Of a stretch of 64,000 bases of DNA, positions 9,894-20,838 are shown piece by piece; the stretch's first letter is position 1, and each line of letters starts with the position of its first letter. The translations under genes were made by a program, and so were the position numbers. The stretch spans positions 76,749,573 to 76,813,572 of the forward strand of contig CM060986.1 in assembly GCA_030765065.1 (NCBI GenBank). Reading direction: 5' to 3'. Below the pieces are notes generated by a model. It was not told the origin of the DNA, searched no databases, and was given only the letters and a program-made list of their open reading frames with translations. The DNA comes from Deroplatys truncata (taxonomy: Eukaryota; Arthropoda; Insecta; Mantodea; Mantidae).

Positions 9894-11015
9894 GCAGCGG
9901 TCACTGCATCGCCACGGAGCCAGCAACCTCACCGTTCTCCGCCAGTCAGCACCACACCTCACCTCCATCCACAACAGTCGCCAACAGCACCTCCATCGCA
10001 GCAGCCACCACAACATCCTACACCACTGCGCTGCATACGTCCTCGACGCAGCTCAACATCGTGGCCTTCTACCTTGAAGGCCACACGCATCATCACGTCT
10101 CGAGGAGCAACCACCTTCGTCCGCCTGGCACTGGCTGATCCGTCCGACCGAGAGGCTGCCTTCAGGTCCGGCCTGCCCTTATTAGGGCAGGTTCTTCGCG
10201 TTGAGGCCAGCCGAACGGAAGCTCATCAGCCATGTCGCAGATGCTGCTGCTTCGGCCACGATTCCAAAACCTGCGCTGCACAACCCAAGTGCCACTACTG
10301 TGGAGCACCGTGTTTGACAGCGCAGTGCACCAGTCACGATCTACCTCGCCGACGCCGGTACTGTGCCTCCTGCAATGGTCACGGCCATTTTACCGGGCAG
10401 GCACAGTGCCCTATGTATCCGAGAAGCCGTCGATTCACTCCGGCTTCAGTACCAGCACCCACATCTCCGACACCAGCACCGCCACCACCCGCAGCACCAG
10501 ACACCACCTTGCGAGATGCAATTCAGGATCTACATTCAGAGGTCCTGAACATCGGATCAAGCATCTCGCAACAGGACGAAGCAATCGCTTCACTTGCCAC
10601 CGCCGCTCAAGCTACCAACCTGGAACCACAACTTGATCGACTTGACACACTGGAAAGCGCAATCCAGGACCTTCACGCCATCGTCACAGACTTCACCACC
10701 GCTTTCCACAGCTTCACCGCACGCTGCCTACGGCGGTTCGAAAGAGCCGACACAGCCATCCGAAGCCTGGGAGAATCAATCGCCAGCCTACCACCACCAT
10801 CAGCACAGCCACCTCCGACAGAATGCCTAGAGGAGGTTATGCACACGACGACAACCCTGCTCACCACGATGGACGAATGGACATCCGCCCTCTCGGCCAT
10901 GAAGAATGAGCAGGAGCGCACGAACGGCGACTTAACGTCGCTAGAAGCGGCACGCTTCTTTCCAAGCCACTTCAGACTACCAGCGGGCTCCTTTCGAGGA
11001 CCGCGCCAAAATTAA
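9894..11015 (+). CDS. LINE ORF1, unit B (5'-truncated or non-ATG start)
   Basis: The frame is open from just after unit A's poly(A) to the stop at 11015. No ATG is found before the conserved region, which begins at a TTG (10074), so the 5' end is probably missing. Counting from there, zinc knuckles lie at residues 54-67 (CX2CX4HX4C), 73-85 (CX2CX3CX4C, with Cys in place of the usual His) and 97-112 (CX2CX4HX6C). A Pro-rich linker and a coiled-coil-like C-terminus follow (about 140-310). It is clearly homologous to unit A (KATRI, MPLL/LPLLGQ, CRRCC, CHYCG, RRR-CASC) but too diverged to be a recent duplicate. It encodes no reverse transcriptase. Confidence 0.75.
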   Translation, partial: AAVTASPRSQQPHRSPPVSTTPHLHPQQSPTAPPSQQPPQHPTPLRCIRPRRSSTSWPSTLKATRIITSRGATTFVRLALADPSDREAAFRSGLPLLGQVLRVEASRTEAHQPCRRCCCFGHDSKTCAAQPKCHYCGAPCLTAQCTSHDLPRRRRYCASCNGHGHFTGQAQCPMYPRSRRFTPASVPAPTSPTPAPPPPAAPDTTLRDAIQDLHSEVLNIGSSISQQDEAIASLATAAQATNLEPQLDRLDTLESAIQDLHAIVTDFTTAFHSFTARCLRRFERADTAIRSLGESIASLPPPSAQPPPTECLEEVMHTTTTLLTTMDEWTSALSAMKNEQERTNGDLTSLEAARFFPSHFRLPAGSFRGPRQN

Positions 11016-11310
11016 CAGATGATACAATAAAAAAAAAGCAAACGAACAACAACGCTACAAAACCTTTCCTACTCCTTTCCACGTACCTACTCGGGGGCCG
11101 GCCAGGGCCTCGGTCATGGTCGTCTCCCGGACACTTCCTTACTCCGCTGCCAGTGCAATAAGCTGGCAGCCACCCATCTTTCCACGTACTAACGGGGGTG
11201 CGGAAGCGGAACCCCAATACCTTACCTTACTTCTCCTATCTACTTTACGCCTAATCCTTCCTATTCCCGATAACCCTCCCCAAAAAAAAAAACAAAAAAA
11301 AATAAAGAAA
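11016..11310 (+). other. 3' UTR and A-rich tail of unit B
   Basis: Contains CAGGGCCTCGGTCATG at 11103-11118, one base different from the unit A motif, then pyrimidine-rich sequence and an interrupted A tract at 11281-11310. Confidence 0.75.
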
Positions 11311-11320
11311 AGTAACTTTT

Positions 11321-11784
11321 ACGGAGTACGCTTTACAGTAAGTTTGAAAATAATTACTCTATGAGTTAGAATATATACACTTTGTACTTTGTCCAAGCTG
11401 AGATTCGTGTTTTGTAATGATCATTAATTCATTTTACTGATAAGAACATTTTAAAAAGCGCATATGTTTACTATGTTCTTTAATGACATGTACATAATGT
11501 TCAAGGGACATTTACAAAAAACTAATAAAATAATCAACCTGTTAGAAACCGCTATTCAAAACATTTGGAATTTTGCTATTAGCTAACCGTTATATTTTAT
11601 CAGCACTTTTGTTTGTAATAGAATATCCAGAAGTGTTCACAAAGCATTTAGATATCTACAGCAAAACCATCACACAGGCAGGACTTCCCATTCCTCTCAC
11701 TGAACACCGCCAATGTAGTTCGATTATTTATCCTGCATTCACCTAGTACAAAAATCATATTACCTCTATATAAAATCTGCCATA
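11321..11784. other. AT-rich spacer
   Basis: Nothing recognised between the right target duplication of the ORF1 composite and the Tc1 element. Confidence 0.5.
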
Positions 11785-11786
11785 TA

Positions 11787-13159
11787 CACTGCCGTTTTAA
11801 AAAATGCAACACCAAAAAGGAAACGCATGAATTCAATAAATTAAATACCACTGGTTAGGTATCTGACAGGTAACAAATGATAAACTTTTCAAATCTATAC
11901 ACGACCTTTGAGCCCTAATATTCAGTATTTGGTGTGGCCTCCATGCGCTGCAATTAGAGATGCTATACGCCGTGGCATTGAATAAAAAAGGATCTGAATA
12001 AGTTCCTGAGGGATTTTCCTCCACGCAGTTTGTATTCTAGCCCACGAAATCTGTGACACTGGTTACTGGAGGACAGTGACGCTACAGGTGCCGACCAACC
12101 ATATCCCAGACATGTTCGATTGGCGACATGTCAGGTGAACGTGCAGGCCAAGGAAGCAATGGTACCCGTCGTTCTTCGAAAAAGGCTTGTACATTCCTCA
12201 AAACATGTGGCCGGGCATTGTCCTGTTGAAATGTGTCCCGTGGAGATGCCTGAAGCCTCAGGCTCCACAACCACCGCTAGATACCGGTTGCAGTTCAAAG
12301 TGCCCTCAATTCGTAGGAGGCGAGATGGGTTGTTGTAACCAATGGCGCCCCAAACCATCACACCTGGTGTTTGTTCGCTATGCCGCTCAACAATGCAACC
12401 CTCCAGGTTGCGCTCACCACAGTACCTCCGGACACGTATACTGCCATCACCGTAGGACACGTTGAAGGGGACTCGTTCGAAAGGACTTCATTTTGCCACT
12501 CAGCACCCCAGTGACGTTGTTAACGTGTCCATTGCAGTCGGAGAAGCTTGGAAGCCGACGCAATGAAGTGTATGCAACCAGTCCAACCTGCAGCAGTTGG
12601 AGACGAACCGTTGATGCAGACAGGTTCACACCTGTTGCAGTGCTCCAGCGTCGAGCCAACATTTTGGACAAAGCTGTACGGTCTGTTATGGCCACGTGGA
12701 CAAGATGATGGCCATCCCGTGATGTGGTCATGTTCCGTGGTCCAGTACCCGCTCTTCGCTGAGTACGACCTTCATCTATCCAATGCTGCCATACACGCAT
12801 CACTGTCGTAGCAGTATGCTCTGTACAAGCCGAAATGTCACGGTATGGCAAACCCGCTTCCCGGAGACCGATCATTCTGCCCCTTTCGAACTCACTCACA
12901 TGCCTATATGGCTCCCTTTGACGTCGACGAGGCACACTGTTGCTTTATTGTTTCCACCTTGTTTGACAGCTCTGCTCTGACTACACTGGGCGCAACGCTG
13001 ACTTTGTCTGACCGACACGAGAGGGCTCTGCTCGGGCTACGTGTACTCCATCTCTGTGAAAACCTTGTCACTTATTGCTTGCACACTCTTCTACATTTTC
13101 AAGTTTGGGTTTATTCGGGAAATTCTTTTCAGGTGCTGCAATTTTCACAAACGGCAGTG
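11787..13159 (-). mobile_element. Tc1-type (DD34E) transposon, nearly full length, inactive
   Basis: The TIRs begin CACTGCCGTTT on both ends and continue with similarity to GCARCACC. TA duplications are at 11785-11786 and 13160-13161, and the length is 1373 bp. The minus strand encodes transposase in three frames: the N-terminal HTH (12935-12447, with HVSEFERGRMIGLREAGL), the central part (12460-12131, GVMVWGAIGYNNPSRLL), then QQDNARPH and, 34 residues on, PIEHVWD (12270-12082), and the tail AWRKIPQELIQ near 12020. The second Asp and the Glu of the catalytic triad remain. The first Asp reads Asn (VLSNES, near 12475), and frameshifts separate the pieces. Confidence 0.92.
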
Positions 13160-13281
13160 TATTGTTAATTTTGTAGAGCCACAGTAAATAATAAACATGA
13201 CAACGTATACAGTGTTGTATTTTAGGAGTTAAGGTGGCTTTGAAACCACAATACTCATGTTCCTTCATTTGAAACTTTATT

Positions 13282-13598
13282 TCCTCCCCGGTCGTCCTCC
13301 GTGGTGCAGTGGTTATCACTGGACCTCTAGTTCCCGAGGTCGCGGATTCAAACCCGGCGGATGGCGATGAAATTTTTTCGGACGTAAAAATCCTTAGCAT
13401 GGCTTCCTTCGGAAGGGAATTAAAGACGATGCTCCCGTGTAGTAGATTTATGGCACGTGAAAGAACCTCAAGCATGATAAAGAGGCCTCTGAACAAAATT
13501 ACCGGTCTTTCACGCCCAATATAGAATGGGACGCTAAGGACCACAGCAGTTAGAGTGTCCATAAATAAAACTCAATTTAATTTGCAAGTTCCTCCCCG
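13282..13598 (+). mobile_element. tRNA-derived SINE (family S1), copy 1
   Basis: A 10-bp duplication, TTCCTCCCCG, flanks the insert (13282-13291 and 13589-13598). The A-box (GTGGTGCAGTGG, about 13301) and B-box (GGATTCAAACC, about 13344) form a tRNA-like head. The body, with GCATGGCTTCCTTCGG and CGCCCAATATAGAATGGG, matches the copy at 57984-58252 over its whole length, with a roughly 25-bp difference after the B-box. The 3' end is AATAAAACTCAATTTAATTT. Confidence 0.9.
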
Positions 13599-14552
13599 AG
13601 TTAATGAAGTATAACAACTTCAATGAAAACATCCTATAACAGCTCAGCAATCCATTTTAGAAAAAAACAATGTTTTGATAAAAATTGCTTAGCTTATTGA
13701 GGGGAACCAGAATATAAGAAAATTATCACGGTTTCATTTAAAAGTCTGAAATTGGCTCGTGTGCCACTTGAGGGGTATCATGGAAGGATTTTAAGAGATT
13801 TTCGTTAAGAGCTATTTACCTGTAACATTTCATGTGGGCCACCCTGTATATAAATTCCCTGAGGAAAATATGTTCATTAATAATTTTTCGCTTACCTCTT
13901 CATTTTTGTATATATGTGAAAAGAGTTGCCAAAACAAGAGAAGCTTTGAGGCATGAACAGATACCCAAATGCTTTTGCAAATGTATCGAGGGAAACAAAA
14001 TAAAAGAGAACAAAGAGGGCAAAGTCAGAATTGACAATAATAAAGGACGATTTTAATGCGGAATAAATGGCAATTGCTTGTAAAGTTACCTGTAAACGCA
14101 CCGTAGATGGCTTAATTGGAGACAAGCATTTGCAGTAGCTAACAGAACAGGTTTAATAAGAGAACGCCGTTTGTTAAGTGCCCCTTTTTTGTTTCCTCTG
14201 TCTACAATTCCGGGCTTTATTTTTCCATCTGGAGAACAGCTTTAACGAGTTGCGAATTGGTTTGGTTGGAGTAATCGGGAAAGGCACTTGAGAGGGCCGC
14301 CATTATGGTCATTCGCAGAGAACACAATAGTGGGGTGGGTGCTCGGAGAGTTTGAGAACAGTCCATTTCCTCCATAGCCATTTCTTTCCTGATGCGGAAG
14401 TCCGCAGTATGGCTACGCATTTCAAGCAAGGGGTCATCTGTAAATAAGTATCGTGCCAGCGAAAATCTAAAATGAATTGAAAAATCTGATCTGAACACCC
14501 GCACGAACTATGCCAATTTCACATGTTCATCATATGTTACAGTCATTCATAT
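13599..14552. other. Spacer with an unrecognised 95-codon minus-strand ORF
   Basis: The minus-strand ORF 14504-14217 has balanced composition (RIRKEMAMEEMDC segment) and its stop lies inside an AATAAA, but I recognise no domain. It could be a terminal exon or chance. The rest is AT-rich with no repeat recognised. Confidence 0.3.
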
Positions 14553-14938
14553 AAAATCTGATGTTTACATTCTCACGACTTTCTCTACCCTCTATTGTTT
14601 ATTAGTGGGTATACAAATTATTTTTATGAAAGCTTATTGAAATGAATTTTATGAAATAGCTACATTACACATTTTGTTATAAATACAAATGTTTAATAAC
14701 AGGACGTTATATGCTGGCGTTAAAATTCTATAACCTTTCTATGCAATCGCGAAAAACAACTGAATATCGACATGACTCCAAAAGGATGACAAAGCATTGA
14801 ACAGTGTCAACCATAATAACGCATATCTCGGAAATTGCTTACGTCAGGAAAAAATTATTTGAAATAAATTGTGTGTTGTAAAAATATCTACATTTTTTTT
14901 GTAGTACCTTTTCGTCTATCACTCAATGTTTACCAGTT

Positions 14939-15474
14939 ATACAAGAATACTGAACGAGATGGCTCCGTGGTAACGTGCGAGTCTCGCAATAGGTAGATTC
15001 CAGTTTTTGGTTCCTTTTGGCCGTCAACTCTGACCATGGGTTTTTCGTTGTTTTCCCTGGTTGACAAAAGAGATTGCTGGAGTGGGGTGTTCTATACGGA
15101 TTACTCTCGTATTTCTCATTTTCCTCTCGTTTCATTCCCTTTCATGTTTCAGGTTGCCACAGAGTCGTGTTTCAGTTAATGTTGGGTAGATGGCGCAAAG
15201 GCTTGCGATGTTGAACTTCTCGACACTGCTAGAGAGAAGCCTGTCAAACCTCCATTGCTGGGTCGTGTTTTCTCGGTCCCACTAGAGCGACGTTTACGAA
15301 CGACTCTCCTGTGGAACTGTTACGGAACTCTGCGCGTTTCTGTCGACTTGCACTGGCCTCGCTCTGCAACCCACATGTCTCCTGCAGTTCCCTCACCTCA
15401 TCCTTTCCTCCCGGGGGTGTCCCAATGGTGCTAGGTATCCCCTACGTTAGCTAGTCCCATCCTATCTCATACAA
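14939..15474 (+). mobile_element. SINE-like insertion of 524 bp inside repeat R
   Basis: ATACAA flanks the insert at 14939-14944 and 15469-15474, and family R resumes on both sides. The head has an A-box-like TGGCTCCGTGGT and a degraded B-box about 40 bp on. The body includes GGGTTTTTCGTTGTTTTCCC, like other SINE bodies here. It is unusually long and GC-rich after 15150, so a second unit may be fused to the SINE head. Confidence 0.55.
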
Positions 15475-15895
15475 CCTTATATAAAACTCCTTCACAGATT
15501 GTCCCAGAAAAGTCAAGATGTATTTTTAATTTGCCATATAAATATCTTTAATGTGTAATATTTTAATCAAAATCCTTAGAGCCACTTTTCAAAAAATCAA
15601 AAATTTCAAAAACGTTTCCATCTAAAGAGTAATTTTGGATTGGAAATTTTCTTGAAAAACTTTGTGTCGCAACTTTGGAAGATACTGAACTTAAATATCA
15701 AGTTTGGTGTTTATCGAGTTTTCGTTTTTGAGTTATGCTGTTCACAGACATACACACGGACATTTTTCTAAAAGTGCTTTATTTATTTATTCATTCAGAG
15801 CTCCCAAAACATGTATGTCCGGTGAAATCTCGCCATGTAATTTTTAGACGGAATACAATATCTGCTACAGAAACTTCTATGCACGTTACAATATA

Positions 15896-16968
15896 CACTG
15901 TGTGATCAAAAGTATCCGGACACCCCACAAACATACGTTTCTCATCTTAGGTGCTTGTGCTGCTACCTACTGCTTGGTACTCAATATTCGCGACCTCGGT
16001 AGTCATTAGACATCGTGAAACAGCAGAATGGGACCCTCCGTGTAACTCACAGACTATGAACGTGGTCAGGTGATTGGGTGTCACTTGTGTCAGAAGTCTG
16101 TACGGGAGATTTCCACACTCCTAAACATCCCTAGGTACACTGTTTCTGATGTGATAGTGAAGCGGAAACGTGAAGGGACATGTACAGCACAAAAGCGTAC
16201 AGGTTGACCTCGTCTGTTGACTGACAGAGACCGTCGACATTTGAAGAGGTTCGTAAAGAGTAATAGGCAGACATATATCCAGACCATCACACAGGAATTC
16301 CAACGTGCATCAGGATCCACTCCAAGTACTATGACAGTTAGGCGTGAGGTGAGAAACCTTGGATTCCATGGTCGAGCGGCTGCTCATAAGCCACACATCA
16401 CGCAGGAAAATGCCAAACGACGCCTCGCTTGGTGTAAGGAGCGTCAACATTATACTATTGAACTGTGGCAAAACGTTGTGTGGAGTGACGAATTCGGTAT
16501 ACAATATGACGATTCGATGGCAGGGTGTGGGTATGGCGAATGCCCGGTGAACGTCATCTACTAGTAGTGTCAACAGTAAAATTCGGAGGTGGTGTGTTAT
16601 GGTGTGGTCGTGTTTTTCCTGAAGGGGGTTTGCACCTCTTGTTGTTTTGCGTGGCACGATCACAGCGCAGACCTACACTGATATTTTAAGCACCTTCTTG
16701 CTTCCCACTGTTGACGAGCAATTCGGGGATGGCAATTGCATCTTTTAGCACGATCGAGCACCTGTTCATACTGCACGGGCTGTGGCCGAGTGGTTACACG
16801 ACAATAACATCCAGCACCTGATTGAAAGTATGCCTGCGAGAGTGAACGCTGTCATCAAGGCTAAGGGTAGGCCAACACCATATTGACTTCCAGCATTACC
16901 GATCGAGGGCGTCACGAACTTGTACGTAATTTTAAGCCAGGTGTCTGGATACTTTTGATCACGTAGTG
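15896..16968 (+). mobile_element. Tc1-type transposon (family T), copy 1, with an internal deletion
   Basis: The TIRs contain GTGATCAAAAGTATCCGGAC at the left end and a near match at the right, with TA on both sides. The plus strand encodes an HTH region (LTDYERGQVIG..., about 16040-16200), then TDRDRRHLKRFVKSNRQTY and the catalytic WSDEFG (about 16485), and HDRAPVHTARAV (about 16750). Compared with the copy at 45550-46783, about 161 bp are missing just after DNNI. This removes the segment that should hold the catalytic Glu. The deletion endpoints share TCC. Further in-frame stops are present, so it is inactive. Confidence 0.92.
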
Positions 16969-16996
16969 TAGTGTTACCTAGAAAGTTTTTTAAAAT

Positions 16997-17833
16997 TAAG
17001 CAATACGTACTGGGTCATAGCATTCAAGTGTTTAGGCGGGTAACAAGAACTTGCAATTGAAAGAAACAAGTTGAATAGCAAGCTTAAACGCACTTGGAAT
17101 AGTGTAAACATGCAACATATGATATTTGAAATTGGTTAATGCTATGAAAAGCTTTGACATTATTTGGGCATTTTAATGAGTTTTTGCGCATCTCCTATTA
17201 CTTTCCAGTTATACGACGTTTTACAAAATTAATTCAATATAGGTGACAATATTGTGTTCATATGTTACATCAATATCCCAAATACATTATACGTTAATCA
17301 GAATCGCTAGTAATTTTTGATAAAATGCAAAACAAATAAACTTTTCCATGTGAATGGGTTTTTGCGGTGCAGGATTCTTTGAAACATTATACTACTTGTA
17401 GACAAATAAATCACTTTTCGGCGTTCAATAACCTCAAATAATGTATTTACAGTGAAATTTCAATATCCAATTTTTAGATCGAATACCTCCCGTACTATGT
17501 AGTGTGTGGTAAAACGTATTTTAAACATGCAGGACTCGGCTGCTAATATACTTCCGGTATTCTTAAGTTTTAGAATTTTCACTAAACTAAATTGACGGGA
17601 TCGTTTGCTCGTAGTTGGTGAGATAAGTTATAATCATCTCAGATACATCGTAGTACCTTTAATTCCATTTTAGTAAACTTAGCGCTGTAATCAAAGGTAA
17701 AATTTATTACGATTGACGAATGCACACAGTGTTGAAATACTTCTACAAATACTTTTTGTGCGTCTTGATGTTATTTATTATTACTTAAGCCTACAATATT
17801 TTTCCCCCTTATTTCTTGAAATCTGTGCATATT
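16997..17833. other. AT-rich spacer
   Basis: No supported feature. Confidence 0.5.
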
Positions 17834-18682
17834 ATTTTACTTTCCCTACTACTATAGTAAGTAGTGTTCCACCCAAAAATTCGATACCGAGCTTTAACCG
17901 GAAATACATGTTTTGAGGTTCCCTGAATCCAAATACAGCAGTTTTGGAAACATGTCCGTGAGTGTATGTGTATCTGTGAACTTCAAAACTCAAAAACCGA
18001 AAGTCGGGTAAATACCAAGCTTTATATTTAAGGTTAGTGTCTTCCAAGAATGGAGACGAAGATTTTCAAGAAAATTCCCCACCTCCAAATACCCTTTACG
18101 TGGAACATTTTTATAAATAATGATTTTCTAAAAATCGGCTCATGAGAGTTTGATTAAAATACTACATATTCAAGGCATTTACATCACAAACAAAACACAT
18201 ATCTTGAATTTTCCTGGAACAGCCTCTGAAGTCCAGTTGGTTCGGAAGGAATTTTGTATAATCTTGTATAAGTGGCAAACGTTAAGCGATAGACGAAAAG
18301 ATGTAGATCTCTTTAAAAAACAGTTTATTTAAAATAAGATTTTTGTGGCATAAGGAATTTCTGAGTTATGCGTTACTAATGGTTCAAAGTGTACATTTTT
18401 TGGTCATTATTTGAAATCATTTCAACACTCAGTTGTTTCTCGGGATTTCGTGGAAAGAGTATGTAATTTTAAGGCCAAAGTATAACGTCCAGTTCTTAAA
18501 CATTTTACTATCGCTGTGCTCTTTGTACCCTAACGAAATATGTAATGCAGCTATTTCGGAAAAACGTTTGAGTGAAATTGTAGTAGATAGACAATAAGCT
18601 TTACTAAGAGTAGTTTGTACACTCAATAATAAACGATAGAAGGTGGAGAAAGTCATGTGAATATATCAATCGGATTTTATTC
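17834..18682 (+). repeat. Repeat family R, copy b
   Basis: Plus-oriented and nearly full length. The 5' end is TTTTACTTTCCCTACTA, followed by ACCCAAAAATTCGATACCG. The 3' end contains GTGGAGAAAGTCATGTGAAT. The inverted pair ACTTTCTCTAC and GTAGAGAAAGT lies near the two ends. Confidence 0.85.
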
Positions 18683-20700
18683 AGGGCACTGTTCTCTCAA
18701 AAACTGTGTTCGTTGACACATGCCACACATATTTAAAAAGTCTTCATACTAGAACCTGCTCAATACTGCTTAAGATTTAGCAAATTATTTTACTGTCTCT
18801 GGTCGAAGTATGAGTAATATTTTACCTTCTTGAATTTAGCCTATTGGAGTATCTCTTAAACGTAATGTGGATTCGAGATCTTGGTTTTGTTCCAATTTCG
18901 ACCTTATAGTTTCATTATTTGTTTATTAAGATTGGCGGTATACATTTACTTGTACTAGAAGTTTTTATTATTTCATATTCTATGTATTTATTTTAATCAA
19001 CGATATAAGTCATCTTCAACTTTTTGTCAAAAACGAAACAGATCGACAAGATTAATGTAACAAAAATTATCAAGCATAGGAATTTCTAACCATTAAAGCC
19101 AGACGGAAAGAAATAAAGCTGAACTTTACTAGCCACAAGTAGGGATATCGCAGATAACCCCTATCCCTTGTACAGTCTTTTGTCGTTTGCAGACAGCACT
19201 CAAATCTACCTAACACTAATCCTTGGCCGCAGTTGTCAGCGTTCTTTCTAGTGATAATGGTTTGAGTGTTGATAACTTGGTCAGCTACTTATGAATTTCT
19301 GTACCTGATTATAACAAACAATGGAAATAATTAGTTATTGTGTAAAACAAACATGATAATACTCGTTCGGTAAATTCAAATGAAGTATAATTCATGCTTT
19401 TGTTGGTACAGGTGGATTTTTTCGTCGTGAAAAGGCAAACACGCCAATGAAGAGATGGTAGTATGGGGTGGGGAGAGAACCGCTGGCACTACTCCCCTTG
19501 CGTGGAACAATCACTCGGAAGCGTGGTGCTGTCACCTAATCTTACGTTGTGTACGCGCCTGCTCCGTTACAACTGAACCAACACTCCTCCCGGAAGATAA
19601 ATGGGCTACTGCGGATAAGCGTGCCCAGATAATCCTGTCACGACAAAAAATCATAGTGTATATTTGGTATGAATTTAGGTTCATTCAGCAGTAATCGGTA
19701 ATTGCAAAACGTCACAGCTAAGGAGGAACGATTTGCTGTGTGATCGGAAACACTTGGGCAAAAGAGACCATATATTGGTATAGGTGAAAGGTTACTAATT
19801 AATCAGTACCTGGGAGGGAATTTTGAAAAGCGTCACAGTATGTGTTATATAACTTATGGAATTTACTCTACAGAATCTGAAAGATGAGCTGCCAAGACGC
19901 TTTAACTGATCTCATATATTACGCAAGAGGTTTGAATTGCCAGTCTCTCAAACTGGCGTATTTTCTGACCTAGTTAATAACTATTGGTGCGAACGATTGA
20001 GTAAACAGCTACTTTTACTGATGTTCCTTTTTATAAATACTCTGTTCACACATTTTGGCTTTGTGGAAGCCAGTATTTTATCCCGTATTTCTTTACTCTA
20101 ATGCCTTGCCAGAATAGCAGCTTCTGTACTGTGGTACCTATCTAGTTTTGATCTTCTTAAAAGTGACCTATAACTCGCTAGAGAATTCTACTTCACATCC
20201 TAGTAAATCTCCTTTATCAACAAGTTAGAAAGAGATAAACTTCCTGCTAGCTTTCCTACAAATATTTACTTATGCCAAAAGATTCTGACATAAATATTGT
20301 GTTAAAGCCATAATACATATTTAATTTCTTACACAATTTGTGAACATTATTATTGTTGTTATTAATTCTTAAGAGCCAATGTCCACATAGACCGAGTCTG
20401 TCTTCAGTAACACACAACTTTAGAGTTTATAGAAAACTATGGAGTAGAGAATGCTTTGGAAATATCTGAACCCAATAAATGCACCTGTTTAATCACGAGT
20501 TTTTCTTGTTTCTCATTCCAAAAAGAAAGTAGAACCATTCATTTTGTAAGTTCGTAGACGGCAAACTAAAGAGTCTTTAATATGGGAAAAATTTTAATAT
20601 TGTGATACTGCAGTTATGGTACAAGGTTTTTGGGATATAGATGTAGGCTCTTCTGAGGTAAACGGAGATAAGTAGCGCGCGAATCGGACTGTTGAGATCG
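18683..20700. other. AT-rich region, nothing recognised
   Basis: About 2 kb with only short chance ORFs. A somewhat GC-richer patch near 19450-19640 has no identifiable content. Confidence 0.5.
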
Positions 20701-20718
20701 TCTATCGACAGATAACAA

Positions 20719-20838
20719 GAATCTTCTGGAAGTTTCCTTCCCACGCCTCCAAAATGTGCCCAGAAGGCTCCAGAATGTGCTGTGGAAGTTTTCATCAGCT
20801 ATATAAGCAAGCGTTCTGAGTCATCCGAGTTGGTCAGT
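20719..20838 (+). promoter_or_regulatory. Heat-shock-type promoter (HSE array, TATA box, initiator)
   Basis: Positions 20719-20736 are a perfect four-unit heat-shock element, GAAnnTTCnnGAAnnTTC. A second array at 20763-20780 keeps the 5-bp phasing with two imperfect units. TATATAA follows at 20800-20806, and an arthropod initiator TCAGT lies at 20834-20838, about 34 bp downstream of the TATA. The order HSE-HSE-TATA-Inr is that of insect hsp70-class promoters, which bind the HSF trimer. No chaperone reading frame follows within the next kilobase. Confidence 0.6.

Larger units (their letters stand above)
8085..11320 (+). mobile_element. Composite non-LTR retroposon: two ORF1-only units in tandem, one target duplication
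   Basis: The 10-mer AGTAACTTTT occurs at 8085-8094 and 11311-11320. Between them lie two related but distinct units, both on the plus strand. Unit A (8095-9891) ends in a 22-bp poly(A) run. Unit B (9892-11310) begins directly after that run and ends in its own A-rich tail. Each encodes an ORF1/gag-like protein with three zinc knuckles, and neither contains reverse transcriptase or endonuclease sequence. Because one duplication encloses both, the pair probably integrated in one event, by template jumping of the reverse transcriptase or by read-through of a pre-existing pair. The alternative is a second insertion exactly at the edge of the first. Confidence 0.7.
14553..16996 (-). repeat. 0.85-kb repeat family R, copy a, carrying two insertions
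   Basis: Minus-oriented copy of the ten-member family R. It is interrupted by a SINE-like insert (14945-15468) and, close to its 5' end, by a Tc1-type element (15896-16968). The outer parts (14553-14938, 15475-15895 and a remnant after 16970) align in order with uninterrupted copies such as 28119-28927. The host repeat is therefore older than both inserts. Confidence 0.8.

Noticed and set aside
9894-11015. Unit B as a simple tandem duplication of unit A
   Set aside because: The two ORF1 proteins differ at too many positions, and their 3' UTRs are mostly unalignable except for the shared 16-bp motif.
17834-18682. Repeat R as a classical TIR transposon
   Set aside because: The inverted ACTTTCTCTAC pair is not at the very ends, and similarity among copies continues past it. 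No consistent target duplication is seen.
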